From assembly GCA_007130155.1 (NCBI GenBank), contig SLTB01000080.1:1-57336 (forward strand): 57,336 nucleotides of DNA. The letters run 5' to 3'. The DNA comes from Pseudomonadales bacterium. Its GTDB lineage: Bacteria; Pseudomonadota; Gammaproteobacteria; Pseudomonadales; Azotimanducaceae. This document shows positions 25,268 through 35,327 of the stretch, piece by piece. Each line of letters starts with the position of its first letter. Position 1 is the stretch's first letter. The notes under the pieces are model-generated. The model saw nothing but the letters and a program-made list of their open reading frames with translations, was not told the DNA's origin and did no database searches. The position numbers and the translations under genes were made by a program.

Positions 25268-27694
25268 TCAATGGGTGCTGATACGCACCCCATCCTCCTT
25301 GTCGCCCTTGCCGTCGGTGGTATTGCCTGCGGGCGTCGGCTCTTCCTTGCGAGGGACCGGCATATGCTGAAGCCCGATCTCGAGAACCTGATCCATCCAG
25401 CGCACGGCGTGTATATCGAGATCACCCTTGATGTTCTCAGGGACTTCCTTGAGATCACGCTCGTTGTCTGCCGGAATGATCACGGTCCGAATACCACCAC
25501 GATGGGCAGCCAGCAGCTTTTCTTTGAGCCCACCAATAGGCAGCACCTGTCCACGCAGTGTGATCTCGCCCGTCATGGCGACGTCGGCCTTGACTGGAAT
25601 CCCCGTGAAGGCGGAGATGATGGCTGTACACATGCCAATGCCTGCACTCGGGCCGTCTTTAGGCGTGGCCCCTTCGGGCACGTGGATGTGGATGTCGAAT
25701 TTCTCATGAAAGTCTGGGGCCACCCCGAGGACCGCCGAACGCCCACGGACGAAAGTCAGTGCAGCCTGGATTGACTCCTGCATGACATCACCCAAGGAAC
25801 CGGTGCGGATCTGCCGGCCCTTGCCAGGCACCACTGCGGCCTCGATATTGAGCAGCTCCCCCCCCACCTGGGTCCAAGCCAGCCCGGTCACCAGACCGAC
25901 CTGATCCTTTTCTTCTGCGCGACCGAAGTCGTATTTGCGAACACCGTTGTAATGCTCGAGCAATGAGCTGTCGACCACCACTGGCTCCCGACTGTCTGCA
26001 GCCGAGTGCTCGCGCACCACCTTGCGGCAGAGCTTGGCGATAGCCCGCTCGAGTCCACGCACACCCGCCTCGCGCGTGTAGTAGCGAATCATCTCGCGGA
26101 TGGTTGCATCAGGCAGATCCAGCTCCTTGGCATCGAGACCCGCGTTCTTGCGCTGCTTGGGCAGCAGATAGCGGCGTGCTATCGCGACCTTCTCCTCCTC
26201 CGTGTAGCCAGGCAGACGGATCACTTCCATGCGATCAAGCAGCGGCGCCGGTATATTCATGGAGTTAGAAGTACAAATGAACATTACATCGGAAAGATCG
26301 TAATCCACCTCCAGGTAGTGATCATTGAAGGTGTGATTCTGCTCCGGGTCGAGCACTTCAAGTAGCGCGGATGCAGGGTCCCCGCGCATGTCCATGCCCA
26401 TCTTGTCGACCTCGTCGAGGAGGAAGAGCGGATTCTTCACGCCGACCTTGGCAAGCTTCTGCATCACCTTTCCCGGCAAGGAGCCGATGTAGGTCCGACG
26501 ATGGCCGCGAATTTCCGCTTCGTCGCGCACACCACCCAGCGCCATACGGACGAACCTGCGGTTAGTGGCACGGGCGATGGACTCGCCGAGCGATGTCTTA
26601 CCGACACCGGGCGGTCCGACCAGGCACAGCACCGGCCCTTTGAGCTTCTTCACCCGACCTTGCACCGCCAGGTACTCGAGAATGCGTTCCTTGACCTCTT
26701 CGAGTCCATGATGGTCCTCATCGAGGATGGCCTCAGCCGCCTTGAGATCACGCCGAACCCGATTCTTCTGCTTCCAGGGAACGCTGACCATCCAGTCGAT
26801 GTAGCTGCGCACGACGGTGGCTTCCGCGGACATCGGCGACATCATCTTCAACTTACCGAGCTCGGCCTGGGCCTTCTCCCGAGCCTCCTTGGGCATTCCG
26901 GCGTCTGCGATCTTCTGCTGCAGTTCGTCGACCTCGTTCGGCGCCTCGTCGAGCTCGCCCATCTCCTTCTGAATGGCCTTCATCTGCTCGTTGAGGTAGT
27001 ACTCGCGCTGACTCTTCTCCATCTGCTTCTTGACCCGCCCGCGGATGCGCTTCTCCATCTCGAACAGATCGATCTCACCCTCCATGAGAGCCAGCAGGTG
27101 CTCGATGCGCTCAGCCAGAGGCACCGTCTCGAGAATGATCTGCTTGTCCTCGACTTTCAGCGCCAGCTGACCGGCAATGGTATCCACCAACCGACCGGGC
27201 TCTTCGATGCTCGACAGCGAGGTCAGCACTTCCTGGGGCACCTTCTTGGAGAGCTTCACGTACTCTTCGAACTGAGTCATCACTGAGCGCACCAGCCCCT
27301 CGGCCTCCCGGGCCGCCAGCCTGGGCTCTTCGATCAGTTCCACCGTCGCCCGAAGGTGATCGCCCGAGCCATCCATGCCCACGGTGCGGGCCCGCTGACC
27401 ACCCTCCACCAGGACTTTGACCGTGCCGTCGGGGAGCTTGAGCAGCTGCAGAATGGTCGACACCGTACCGAGTTCAAACAAATCGCCCTCAACTGGGTCT
27501 TCACAGGCCGGGTCGCGCTTGGCCACCAGAAGCACCTGCTTATCACCAGACATGGCAGCCTCAAGGGCCCGAATGGAGCGCTCGGTGCCTACGAACAGAG
27601 GGTGGACGCCCTGGGGATAGACGACCATGTCGCGCAGCGGCAGCACCGGCACATCAGTCACGTTCGAAGCACTCTGTTGTCGTGATGCAGACAT
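25268..27694 (-). CDS. lon: ATP-dependent protease Lon
   Basis: An 808-residue cytoplasmic AAA+ serine protease that degrades damaged and regulatory proteins. The N-terminal substrate-binding domain starts with VPVLPLRDMVVYPQGVHPLF. The ATPase has Walker A GPPGVGKTS and Walker B PLFLLDEVDKMG. The protease domain has the Ser-Lys dyad: Ser in TPKDGPSAGIGMC and Lys in IPVKADVAMTGE. Length is normal. It lies between clpX and hupB in the conserved order. Confidence 0.98.
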   Translation of the reverse strand: MSASRQQSASNVTDVPVLPLRDMVVYPQGVHPLFVGTERSIRALEAAMSGDKQVLLVAKRDPACEDPVEGDLFELGTVSTILQLLKLPDGTVKVLVEGGQRARTVGMDGSGDHLRATVELIEEPRLAAREAEGLVRSVMTQFEEYVKLSKKVPQEVLTSLSSIEEPGRLVDTIAGQLALKVEDKQIILETVPLAERIEHLLALMEGEIDLFEMEKRIRGRVKKQMEKSQREYYLNEQMKAIQKEMGELDEAPNEVDELQQKIADAGMPKEAREKAQAELGKLKMMSPMSAEATVVRSYIDWMVSVPWKQKNRVRRDLKAAEAILDEDHHGLEEVKERILEYLAVQGRVKKLKGPVLCLVGPPGVGKTSLGESIARATNRRFVRMALGGVRDEAEIRGHRRTYIGSLPGKVMQKLAKVGVKNPLFLLDEVDKMGMDMRGDPASALLEVLDPEQNHTFNDHYLEVDYDLSDVMFICTSNSMNIPAPLLDRMEVIRLPGYTEEEKVAIARRYLLPKQRKNAGLDAKELDLPDATIREMIRYYTREAGVRGLERAIAKLCRKVVREHSAADSREPVVVDSSLLEHYNGVRKYDFGRAEEKDQVGLVTGLAWTQVGGELLNIEAAVVPGKGRQIRTGSLGDVMQESIQAALTFVRGRSAVLGVAPDFHEKFDIHIHVPEGATPKDGPSAGIGMCTAIISAFTGIPVKADVAMTGEITLRGQVLPIGGLKEKLLAAHRGGIRTVIIPADNERDLKEVPENIKGDLDIHAVRWMDQVLEIGLQHMPVPRKEEPTPAGNTTDGKGDKEDGVRISTH

Positions 27695-27800
27695 GAATTC
27701 ACCTGCTGTGGCAAAGAAAAGAAAATAGGGCTCCAGCGCCAGGGAAGCAGCAAGCTTCGTGCCGCGCAGAGAACCCGAATGAGGGAGGGAGGGGGGACGA

Positions 27801-27819
27801 CGCCGCCCAAAGGGCGGCG
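27801..27819. terminator. GC-rich hairpin between clpX and lon
   Basis: CGCCGCCC and GGGCGGCG (27801-27808 and 27812-27819) form an eight-base-pair stem with an AAA loop, 37 bases after the clpX stop. On the minus strand it is followed by a C-rich rather than T-rich run, so it may slow or partly terminate clpX transcripts. A purine tract, GAGGGAGGGAGGGGGGA, flanks it at 27781-27797. Confidence 0.5.
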
Positions 27820-27855
27820 GGTAAGGCGACTTGGGCCGACCGATGGATAGATCAG

Positions 27856-29142
27856 TCAGTGCTCCTCCGGCATGGCCTTGGGCTGCTCTACGCTCTCGTA
27901 GATGAGCATCGGCTCGGACTCGCCCTTGATCACGCTCTCGTCGATGACCACTTTGGTGACGCCCTTCTCGGAGGGAATACGGTACATGGTGTCGAGCAGC
28001 ATGGCCTCAAGAATCGACCGCAGCCCGCGAGCCCCGGTCTTGCGCTCCATGGCTCTTTCCGCCACGGCCCGCAGCGAGTCCTCACGGAAGTCCACCTCGA
28101 CACCGTCCATTTCGAAGAGCTTGGCATACTGCCGCGTCAGCGAGTTGCGGGGCTCGGTCAGAATACGGACGAGTGCATCGACGTCGAGCTCCTCGAGGGT
28201 CGCCAGCACCGGGAGACGGCCGACAAACTCGGGAATCAATCCGTACTTGACCAGATCCTCGGGCTCCACCTGCTTGAGGGTATTGCCGATGGTCGGCTTA
28301 TCCTCTTCGCCCTTCACGACCGCATTGAAGCCAATACCGCTGCGATCGGAACGCTCCAGAATGACCTTGTCGAGACCGCCAAAGGCACCCCCACAAATGA
28401 ACAGGATGTTGCTGGTGTCCACCTGCAGGAATTCCTGCTGAGGATGCTTGCGCCCACCCTGAGGCGGCACTGAGGCTACCGTACCCTCGATCAACTTGAG
28501 CAGAGCCTGCTGCACCCCTTCCCCGGAAACGTCACGGGTGATGGAGGGGTTATCGGACTTGCGCGAGATCTTGTCGATCTCGTCGATGTAGACAATGCCG
28601 ACCTGAGCCTTCTCGACATCGTAGTCGCATTTCTGCAACAGCTTCTGAATGATGTTCTCGACGTCCTCGCCAACGTATCCCGCCTCGGTGAGCGTCGTGG
28701 CATCGGCGATGGTAAACGGCACATCGAGCAGGCGAGCGAGAGTCTCTGCCAGCAGCGTCTTACCGCTTCCGGTTGGGCCAACGAGCAGGATGTTCGACTT
28801 CGACAGCTCGACGTCGTCCTTCTTGCCCTTGTAATTCAGACGCTTGTAGTGATTGTAGACCGCCACCGAGAGAATGCGTTTCGCGCTGTCCTGGCCGATC
28901 ACATACTGGTCGAGGATGGCCTTGATCTCATCCGGCCTGGGCAGGCGGGCACTGTCCGACTTGTCGGCGCTCTCAGCAACCTCCTCGCGAATGATGTCGT
29001 TGCACAGCTCGACGCACTCGTCGCAGATGAACACCGACGGACCAGCGATCAGCTTGCGGACTTCATGCTGGCTCTTGCCACAGAAGGAGCAATAAAGAAG
29101 CTTGCCGCTATCGTCGCCCTTTCCGGTCTTGTCGTCGGCCAT
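27856..29142 (-). CDS. clpX: ATP-dependent Clp protease ATP-binding subunit ClpX
   Basis: A 428-residue AAA+ unfoldase that feeds substrates to ClpP. The zinc-binding domain has Cys18, Cys21, Cys40 and Cys43 (LLYCSFCGK and [10 protein letters not shown]). The ATPase has Walker A GPTGSGKT and Walker [11 protein letters not shown]. The IGF loop ([10 protein letters not shown]) that docks on ClpP is present, as is [10 protein letters not shown] of the pore. It lies just after clpP, as in most proteobacteria. Confidence 0.98.
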   Translation of the reverse strand: MADDKTGKGDDSGKLLYCSFCGKSQHEVRKLIAGPSVFICDECVELCNDIIREEVAESADKSDSARLPRPDEIKAILDQYVIGQDSAKRILSVAVYNHYKRLNYKGKKDDVELSKSNILLVGPTGSGKTLLAETLARLLDVPFTIADATTLTEAGYVGEDVENIIQKLLQKCDYDVEKAQVGIVYIDEIDKISRKSDNPSITRDVSGEGVQQALLKLIEGTVASVPPQGGRKHPQQEFLQVDTSNILFICGGAFGGLDKVILERSDRSGIGFNAVVKGEEDKPTIGNTLKQVEPEDLVKYGLIPEFVGRLPVLATLEELDVDALVRILTEPRNSLTRQYAKLFEMDGVEVDFREDSLRAVAERAMERKTGARGLRSILEAMLLDTMYRIPSEKGVTKVVIDESVIKGESEPMLIYESVEQPKAMPEEH

Positions 29143-29178
29143 TCAGGCACCTCGATCAACTTGCTCATGCTCCCCAAC

Positions 29179-29206
29179 CATGAGGGGAACGTCGGATTTT
29201 TGCAAG
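29179..29206 (-). promoter_or_regulatory. possible heat-shock (sigma-32-like) promoter of clpX
   Basis: On the minus strand CTTGCAA (29200-29206) is followed after 13 bases by CCCTCATG (29179-29186), about 37 bases before the clpX ATG. This resembles the sigma-32 pattern CTTGAAA...CCCCATNT but with mismatches. It is a candidate only. Confidence 0.3.
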
Positions 29207-29276
29207 GGCCGGCAATGTCGAAGCCAGCCCGGAGTTGCGTGCCGCAGTGCAAGCCGCCGCAGCGTCCGAAGGGATC

Positions 29277-29948
29277 TCAACGTGCGGCGACGGTAGCCTT
29301 CGCGCTGGCCCGATGGCGTGGCTCCTGGACCTGATCGATCAGCCCATAGGTAACGGCCTCAACCGGAGTCATCCAGCGGTCCCGCTCCGTATCCTTGGCG
29401 ATCTGCTCCACCGATTGCCCGGTGTGATGGGCCAGCACGCCGTTGAGCTGCTCGCGCATGCGCAGGATCTCTCGGGCCTGAATCTCAATGTCTGCGGCCA
29501 CACCCTGCGAACCACCAGAGGGCTGATGGATCATGATCCGCGAGTTCGGCAGGGCATAGCGCTTGCCCGCAGCACCGCCTGCAAGCAGCAGCGCGCCCAT
29601 GCTCGCGGCATGGCCGACGCACATGGTGAGCACGTCGCAGCGGATGAACTGCATGGTGTCGTAGACCGCCATGCCGGCTGTCACCACGCCGCCCGGCGAA
29701 TTGATGTAGAGATGAATGTCCTTGTCGGGATTCTCCGACTCCAGGAACAGCATCTGCGCGATAATGAGATTCGCCATGTGGTCCTCCACGGGCCCCACAG
29801 CGAAAATGATCCTGTCCTTCAGCAGACGCGAGTAGATGTCGTAGCCACGCTCACCGCGAGCAGTCTGCTCAACCACCATCGGCACGAGGCCCAGATTACG
29901 CACCTCAGACACGCCGGCACCCGTACCCGGTCTATCGAATTCGCTCAT
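29277..29948 (-). CDS. clpP: ATP-dependent Clp protease proteolytic subunit ClpP
   Basis: A serine peptidase that forms a double heptameric ring with ClpX. Catalytic residues are Ser in [14 protein letters not shown], His in [12 protein letters not shown] and Asp in DTERDRWM. I start at ATG 29948 ([12 protein letters not shown]), which has a GAGGAG site upstream; a TTG six codons earlier is not needed. It begins 14 bases after the tig stop. The C-terminal tail [10 protein letters not shown] is slightly longer than usual. Confidence 0.97.
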   Translation of the reverse strand: MSEFDRPGTGAGVSEVRNLGLVPMVVEQTARGERGYDIYSRLLKDRIIFAVGPVEDHMANLIIAQMLFLESENPDKDIHLYINSPGGVVTAGMAVYDTMQFIRCDVLTMCVGHAASMGALLLAGGAAGKRYALPNSRIMIHQPSGGSQGVAADIEIQAREILRMREQLNGVLAHHTGQSVEQIAKDTERDRWMTPVEAVTYGLIDQVQEPRHRASAKATVAAR

Positions 29949-29962
29949 AGCGTCACTGCTCC

Positions 29963-31333
29963 TCAACCGGCCTGATCAGAGGTATCTTCGGACGAGGATG
30001 CCTCTTCGTCGCCGTCCTCGCTCGCGGTGCGGCCTGCGGCAGCAGCGAGCACGGCATCGTAGTCCTTTTGGACCTCGGTGACGGTCGCTCGTTCCAGCAC
30101 GAAATCCACCACGGCATCTTCCAAAGCTGCGGAGCGGATCTGCTCCATCTGCTCCGGATTGCCATGATACCAGCTCTTGACCTGTTCCGGCTCCTGATAG
30201 CGCGAGGCCACGTCATCGAGAATCGCCTCGACCCGCTCAGCCTCCGGCTCGATGCCATGAACTTCGACTATATGATTCAGGATCAGGCCCAACCGGACCC
30301 GACGCTCAGCCTGCTCGCGGAACAGCTCTTCAGGCAGCGAGTGGGGGTCCATGCCCTGACCGCCAAAGCGCTGAACCATTTCGTGCTGGAGATTGTGAAT
30401 CTGTTCATGCACCAGGGCTTTCGGAGGACTGACTTCGTGGGCCGCCACCAAGCCGTCCATGACTTGATTCTTCGCCAGATTGCGGCAGGCCGTCTCCAGC
30501 TCCCGCTCCATGTTCTCGCGCACTTCGGCCCGGAACGTCTCGAAACTGCCATCCTCTACGCCCAGTTCACTGAACAACTCGGCGTCAACTGGCGGCAGCA
30601 CCGACTCGCGGACGGCAGAAACGCTGGTGTCGAAGCGCACGACCTTACCCTTGAGAATATCGTTACCGTAATCCTCGGGGAAAGTAACCTCAAAGGACCT
30701 CTCTTCGCCCGCCTTGACGCCAAGCAGTGCATCCTCGAACCCTGGAATCATCCTGCCGCTGCCGAGAATCAGCTCGATGTCGTCGGCCTTGGTGCCCTCT
30801 GCCGCCTCGCCATCGAGGAACCCCGCAAAGCTTAGGACCAACTGATCACCGTCCTCCGCCGGCCGATCCTCGCGATCTTCAAAGCGCTTACGCTGCTCGC
30901 GAAGGCGCTCGACCATCGTGTCGATATCCGCATCGGTCACTTCCGCAACGGGCCGCTCGACGCTGATCGTCGCCAAGTCTCCGAGCTCGATGTCCGGCAT
31001 CACTTCAAAGGTGGCGGCATAGGTGAAGTCGACGCCGGCATCCATCTGCACCGGCTCGAGGCGCGGCTGCCCGGCCGGCTTCAACTGTTCGTCACGCACG
31101 GCCTCGAAGAAGGAACTCTGCATCAGTTCACCTGCGACCTCTGCACGGACGCCTGGCCCGAAGCGACGGCGCACCTCCTTCATGGGCACCTTGCCCGGGC
31201 GAAAGCCCGGTAGCCGAACCGAACGGGCGGCCTGATTCAAGCGCTCATTGACCTGCTCCTCGAACTGGGCGGCCGGCAACGTCACGGTCATTCTCCGCTC
31301 AAGGCTGGAGGTCGTCTCGATGGAAACCTGCAT
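29963..31333 (-). CDS. tig: trigger factor (ribosome-associated chaperone)
   Basis: A 456-residue chaperone that meets nascent chains at the ribosome exit. The ribosome-binding signature is in [19 protein letters not shown] (about residues 40-60). The FKBP-like PPIase domain includes [16 protein letters not shown] and [21 protein letters not shown] long C-terminal helical arm follows. The tail from about residue 435 is rich in Glu, Asp and Ser and looks unstructured. It opens the tig-clpP-clpX block. Confidence 0.97.
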   Translation of the reverse strand: MQVSIETTSSLERRMTVTLPAAQFEEQVNERLNQAARSVRLPGFRPGKVPMKEVRRRFGPGVRAEVAGELMQSSFFEAVRDEQLKPAGQPRLEPVQMDAGVDFTYAATFEVMPDIELGDLATISVERPVAEVTDADIDTMVERLREQRKRFEDREDRPAEDGDQLVLSFAGFLDGEAAEGTKADDIELILGSGRMIPGFEDALLGVKAGEERSFEVTFPEDYGNDILKGKVVRFDTSVSAVRESVLPPVDAELFSELGVEDGSFETFRAEVRENMERELETACRNLAKNQVMDGLVAAHEVSPPKALVHEQIHNLQHEMVQRFGGQGMDPHSLPEELFREQAERRVRLGLILNHIVEVHGIEPEAERVEAILDDVASRYQEPEQVKSWYHGNPEQMEQIRSAALEDAVVDFVLERATVTEVQKDYDAVLAAAAGRTASEDGDEEASSSEDTSDQAG

Positions 31334-31381
31334 CTTCGTCTCTATTTAACGAGTGAAATGGGAATCATCGCAAAGCGTTGA

Positions 31382-31440
31382 GCGCGTCGGGGCGGTCGCT
31401 TTGGACTTCGCCTCCGACCGCGCCTGCCGGCGCAGGCGGG
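31382..31440. other. GC-rich structured stretch between tRNA-His and tig
   Basis: Two inverted repeats lie here: GCGGTCG (31392-31398) with CGACCGC (31415-31421), and CGCCTGC (31421-31427) with GCAGGCG (31432-31438, four-base loop). The stretch follows tRNA-His on the minus strand and precedes tig. It may be the tRNA operon terminator or part of the tig leader; no T-tract is present. Confidence 0.35.
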
Positions 31441-31500
31441 ACATCGCCGGCCGGACTGGCGGGTCGAACTGCGACCCTGGACTACGCCTGCGATCCTGTC

Positions 31501-31577
31501 TGGGGTGGACGACGGGACTTGAACCCGCGACCGCCGGAGTCACAATCCGGAGCTCTACCAACTGAGCTACGCCCACC
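31501..31577 (-). tRNA. tRNA-His (GTG anticodon)
   Basis: The minus strand folds as a complete cloverleaf with the anticodon loop TTGTGAC in a CCGGA/TCCGG stem. The extra G at position -1 (31577), opposite the discriminator C, is the histidine identity element. The T arm GCGGGTTCAAGTCCCGT is normal and CCA is encoded at the 3' end. Confidence 0.96.
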
Positions 31578-31668
31578 AATCAAATCATGGAGATCTCGAA
31601 GAACTCCGTTATTTTCGCTACTTCTTTCAAGTGTTGCCAATTACAAGTATTGCCAAGTCCTTGGACTT

Positions 31669-31745
31669 TGGCGCGCCCGGCAGGGCTCGAACCTGCAACC
31701 CTCGGCTTAGAAGGCCGATGCTCTATCCAGTTGAGCTACGGGCGC
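31669..31745 (-). tRNA. tRNA-Arg (TCT anticodon)
   Basis: The minus strand gives a 77-base cloverleaf with acceptor GCGCCCG/CGGGCGC and anticodon loop CTTCTAA in a TCGGC/GCCGA stem. It decodes AGA/AGG arginine codons. The T arm contains GGTTCGAGCC and CCA is encoded. It is the middle gene of a Pro-Arg-His cluster. Confidence 0.96.
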
Positions 31746-31775
31746 TAGCACTCGAGCTGGCTGCGTACGCGATGA

Positions 31776-31852
31776 TGGTCGGGGTAGAGAGATTCGAACT
31801 CCCGACATCCTGCTCCCAAAGCAGGCGCGCTACCAGGCTGCGCTATACCCCG
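31776..31852 (-). tRNA. tRNA-Pro (TGG anticodon)
   Basis: The minus strand gives a 77-base cloverleaf beginning CGGGGTATAGCGCAGCCTGG, with anticodon loop TTTGGGA in a CCTGC/GCAGG stem. The acceptor stem starts with C1 pairing G72, as usual for bacterial tRNA-Pro. CCA is encoded. It is the first gene of the Pro-Arg-His cluster. Confidence 0.96.
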
Positions 31853-32268
31853 AAAACTGGCCTCGCTACCGACCGCATGCGCTCTGAGTGAGCCACCCCG
31901 GCTGTCCGAAATCGACTTCCTGAAGCCTGAGACCCATGCCGCGGTAATCACGCCCAGCCCCGTGGGATCACTGGGATCACAGAGCCGGAAACGCAAGACG
32001 CGGCATCATACTCAGGGCCCGGCAGACCGTCAACGCGCCTTCCGGGCAGTGTGGGCAGCCACGATTCTCTGCCGTCGACACCCTACTGCGCAGATCTGCC
32101 ACCGCGAAAATGTGAGACCCAACGTCGAGCCACCGTAACCGGGTTCGTCCAACGCGGTGGGCTGAGACCCGTGAGCGTGCGAGAATTGCCGCCCACGGAA
32201 GCCGGCCGCCCTTTCCTGCATGGCTCCGCCCGGAATCGCAGCCGAATTCGCTCGAGGAGTCACGATCC
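31853..32268. other. intergenic region between tRNA-Pro and folD
   Basis: These 416 bases separate the divergent tRNA cluster and folD. I see no credible gene and no strong promoter by eye. It must hold the promoters of both units. A GAGGAG ribosome site at 32254-32259 serves folD. Confidence 0.5.
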
Positions 32269-33177
32269 ATGCCCCCGGTGGAGTCACCCAAAGCCCTGCG
32301 CCCAGACCCGACCGCCAGGGGACGCATCCTCGATGGCCGCCGGATCGCTGCAGAAGTTCGCCTGCAGGTGGCTGCAGCTGTCGCGGCCAGAGTCCAGGCA
32401 GGGTTCGTCCGGCCTGGACTCGCGGTGATTCTGGTGGGATCTGATCCGGCCAGCGAGATCTATGTCCGCAACAAGAGTCGGGCCTGTGACGAGGCCGGCA
32501 TCACCTCATCAGTCATGTCCCTGCCCGCGAGCATCGATCAGGCCGACCTGCTCGCAGAGGTCGCCCGCCTCAATGACGACCCCCGCATTCACGGCATACT
32601 CGTCCAGAGCCCCCTGAGCCCTCATCTCGACTCCTACGCCGTGATCGACGCCATTGATCCAGGCAAGGACGTGGACGGGTTCCATCCTTTCAATCTCGGT
32701 CGACTGGCTCAGCGCCGCCCGGTTCTGCGGAGTTGCACACCGAAGGGAATCATGACGTTACTCGCCCACACCGGCACGCCCATCCGCGGCCTCGATGCCG
32801 TCATCGTAGGCGCATCCAACCACGTCGGGCGCCCCATGGGCCTCGAACTGCTGCTGGCAGGCTGCACCGTGACCACGGCTCACAAATTCAGCCGTAACAC
32901 CGCCGAGCATGTGCGCCGGGCCGACATCGTCATTGCGGCAGCGGGTCGCCCTGGGTTGATCCGTGGTGATTGGATCAAAGACGGTGCCGTGGTCATCGAC
33001 GTCGGCATCAATCGTCTCGAGAATGGCCGCATCGTCGGCGATGTGGAATTCGAGACTGCTCGCGAGCGTGCCGCCTGGATCACGCCGGTTCCAGGCGGCG
33101 TCGGCCTGATGACCGTGGCCGCCCTGCTTGAGAACACCCTGCAGGCGGCCAATCAGCAGGATCCGCCAAGGGCGTGA
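32269..33177 (+). CDS. folD: methylenetetrahydrofolate dehydrogenase / cyclohydrolase
   Basis: FolD interconverts one-carbon folates: NADP-dependent oxidation of 5,10-methylene-THF and hydrolysis of methenyl-THF. The 302 residues contain [14 protein letters not shown] with the catalytic Lys, [33 protein letters not shown] and [19 protein letters not shown]. An extra 15 or so residues precede [15 protein letters not shown]. The stop overlaps the lpxH GTG start. cysS, often next to folD, is absent. Confidence 0.96.
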   Translation: MPPVESPKALRPDPTARGRILDGRRIAAEVRLQVAAAVAARVQAGFVRPGLAVILVGSDPASEIYVRNKSRACDEAGITSSVMSLPASIDQADLLAEVARLNDDPRIHGILVQSPLSPHLDSYAVIDAIDPGKDVDGFHPFNLGRLAQRRPVLRSCTPKGIMTLLAHTGTPIRGLDAVIVGASNHVGRPMGLELLLAGCTVTTAHKFSRNTAEHVRRADIVIAAAGRPGLIRGDWIKDGAVVIDVGINRLENGRIVGDVEFETARERAAWITPVPGGVGLMTVAALLENTLQAANQQDPPRA

Positions 33178-33899
33178 CGCGCCTGCTGTTCATCGCCGAC
33201 CTGCACCTGGATGCCTGCGACCCTGCGACCCTTGCCCTGTTCCACCGGTTCTGCCGGCAACAAGCGGCCAGCGCCGACGCGCTGTACATCCTAGGGGACC
33301 TGTTCGAGGCCTGGGCAGGCGACGACGCCAATGACGACGCCGCCACCTGCGCGCGACAGGCCCTGGCCGAACTCAGTGCCAGCGGCACAGAAATCCTGCT
33401 TCTGCAAGGCAATCGCGACTTCCTGCTCGGCCCAGGCTTCGTCGCCAGCTGCGGTGGACGGCTGCTGTCCGACCCCAGCATCATTGAATGGTCAGGCCAA
33501 CGCATTGCGCTCTGCCACGGCGACAGCCTGTGCACTGCAGACGAGGACTATCAGATCCTGCGGCATCGTTTGCGCCGGCCAGAGGTCCAGGCCGCCCTCC
33601 TCGCCCAGCCTCGCAGCGAACGCGAGACCCTCGCCCGCCAAGCCCGCGAGGCTTCCCGCCGAGCCGGCGCCAACAAGCCCGATACGATCACGGACGTCAC
33701 TCAGGCGGCCGTGGATGCCTTGCTTGGAGAGCTCGACGTCGATCTCATGATTCACGGCCATACCCACCGCCCTGCTGACCATTGCTGGCAGCATGACGGC
33801 CGGTCGCGCAGGCGACTGGTGGTCGGGGCCTGGAGCGACAGCGCCGATTACGTCGTCGCGGATTCCGGGGAGCTCACAATACGGCGGTTTCCCCTGTAG
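33174..33899 (+). CDS. lpxH: UDP-2,3-diacylglucosamine diphosphatase
   Basis: LpxH makes lipid X in lipid A synthesis at the inner membrane. The calcineurin-like metal ligands are in [35 protein letters not shown] and [10 protein letters not shown]. The 241 residues are normal length. The start is GTG within the folD stop (GTGA), showing coupling. It is one of four lipid A/KDO genes in the window, apart from the msbA operon. Confidence 0.95.
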   Translation: MTRLLFIADLHLDACDPATLALFHRFCRQQAASADALYILGDLFEAWAGDDANDDAATCARQALAELSASGTEILLLQGNRDFLLGPGFVASCGGRLLSDPSIIEWSGQRIALCHGDSLCTADEDYQILRHRLRRPEVQAALLAQPRSERETLARQAREASRRAGANKPDTITDVTQAAVDALLGELDVDLMIHGHTHRPADHCWQHDGRSRRRLVVGAWSDSADYVVADSGELTIRRFPL

Positions 33900-33931
33900 A
33901 CGCGACGCTGGGGGCCAACGGGCTTGCAGTC

Positions 33932-34048
33932 GATCCGCATCCGGCAGCACGCTCGCCTGCTCTGGCACAAATGCGGAAATCATTGAGCTGGCAGGACGAT
34001 CTGCGGGCCCGAGCGTGTGCGGTTGATCCGCATCCGGCGACAGGCTCG
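33932..34048. repeat. short imperfect direct repeat between lpxH and miaE
   Basis: GATCCGCATCCGGC occurs at about 33935 and again at about 34025, each followed by a related run ending GCTCGC. The copies lie about 90 bases apart between the convergent lpxH and miaE genes. I assign no function. Confidence 0.4.
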
Positions 34049-34122
34049 CGGCGCGTACACGCGTGATCTGCATGCGACTCGCTCACAGGAAAAGCAAGCG
34101 GGGCTCTGTAGGCCCGACGCCA

Positions 34123-34839
34123 TCAGCGGGCGGCCAGCTGTTCCCCGCCAGGCAGCCCGCTGTGAAAACGAAACTGCGCATCCGGCGACGTGATCAGTTC
34201 CGCCTCGCGCTGTTTGAAAAGCAGCAGGCGCTGAGCCACCTCTTCCACCGTCGCCACGGTGTCTGCCAGCAGCAGGTAATCCTCGAAGTGCCGCGCCTCG
34301 GAGACCAGCAGCCGTCGGTAGAAGCGCGCGAGATCCGGCTCCAGAACTGGCAGCAATGCCGCAAAGCGTTCGCAGGAGCGGGCCTCGACCAGCGCACCGC
34401 AGAGCAGAAGATCCACAAGGCGGTCGGGTTCCGAAGCGCGGACCAGCTCCCGCAGCCCGCCCGCATAGCGGCTGGCCGTCACCGGCCGCAGCCCCACCTT
34501 GCGCCGGGCCAGGATGGCCAGCACCTGTTCATAGTGGCGCAACTCCTCCCGCGCCAGGCGACTCATGCGCTCCGGCAGTCCCGGCACCCGCTCATAGCGG
34601 AACAACAACGAAACCGCGGTCGCCGCAGCCTTGCGCTCACAGTTGGCGTGATCGAGTAACAGAATGTCGAGGTGACCCATGGCTGCAGCCACCCAGGCCT
34701 CCGGCGTGGCGCAGGGCAGAAAGCTCCGCACCGCGGTCAGCCCCTGCTCGATATCGAATGGAGACCGGGGGGTCGCGCCAGACCGATTGGGGCCCAAGCC
34801 TGGCGTCCCTGCGGCATCTGCAGGCCTCACGCTGCTCAC
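34123..34839 (-). CDS. miaE: tRNA 2-methylthio-N6-isopentenyl adenosine hydroxylase
   Basis: MiaE is a diiron enzyme that hydroxylates ms2i6A at position 37 of tRNAs reading UNN codons. The ferritin-like iron ligands appear as LDHANCERKAAATAV, REELRHYEQV, EARSCERFAAL and SEARHFEDYLLLA. The start is GTG 34839, overlapping the DUF1289 stop by four bases. The first 25 residues are a non-conserved Pro/Gly-rich extension. The call is firm from the repeated ExxH pattern. Confidence 0.92.
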   Translation of the reverse strand: MSSVRPADAAGTPGLGPNRSGATPRSPFDIEQGLTAVRSFLPCATPEAWVAAAMGHLDILLLDHANCERKAAATAVSLLFRYERVPGLPERMSRLAREELRHYEQVLAILARRKVGLRPVTASRYAGGLRELVRASEPDRLVDLLLCGALVEARSCERFAALLPVLEPDLARFYRRLLVSEARHFEDYLLLADTVATVEEVAQRLLLFKQREAELITSPDAQFRFHSGLPGGEQLAAR

Positions 34840-35327
34840 TGATCCACCCCTCCTCCCTCCACCGTCGACACGGCGAAGTAACGTTCGTAGTGCGCTTCAG
34901 AAAGGCGCTGATAGTCGCTGTCGATCAGGTCCCGCAGCGCCAGCGGCGACATGGTGTCGAAGGGCGCAATGGCCTGCAGACCATAGCAGGCCAGCGAGCG
35001 CATGTGGCGAGCGCCCCGCGCCAGCAGCAGCCAGACCCGGGAAGCATCAGAGTCCGTCGCAGCGAATGCAATGCGGTGGTGGCCGAGCTGGGCCTCGAGC
35101 AGCTCCCGATCCGCCACCTCAATACGCCCCGCGACGACTTGATCGCGCAGCATGAGCAAACGCCGCCACACCGCATCCTTGGCCTCATCATCGTAGCGGT
35201 TCCAGGCCACGATCTCGTGGGCGAAACGCTTGCAGCCGCGGCATACCAAATCCCCATAGGTGGTAGAACAACGACCGGCACAGGGCGTACGGGAGCGCAA
35301 TGCACGAGCATCCAACGGCACCGACAT
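34836..35327 (-). CDS. DUF1289-domain protein with an N-terminal Cys cluster
   Basis: A 163-residue protein. The first 60 residues match DUF1289: TPCAGRCSTTYGDLVCRGC contains four Cys that probably bind an iron-sulfur cluster or zinc, followed by KRFAHEIVAWNRYDDEAKDA. The C-terminal 100 residues are longer than in most family members and unrecognised. The function is unknown. Its ATG overlaps the tgpA stop by one base and its stop overlaps miaE by four, so it is tightly coupled to both. Confidence 0.8.
   Translation of the reverse strand: MSVPLDARALRSRTPCAGRCSTTYGDLVCRGCKRFAHEIVAWNRYDDEAKDAVWRRLLMLRDQVVAGRIEVADRELLEAQLGHHRIAFAATDSDASRVWLLLARGARHMRSLACYGLQAIAPFDTMSPLALRDLIDSDYQRLSEAHYERYFAVSTVEGGGVDQ

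Noticed and set aside
27695-27800. A sigma-32 promoter for lon
   Set aside because: CTTGCTG and CCCTATTT occur, but the 17-base spacing is too long for sigma-32, and no good alternative is visible.
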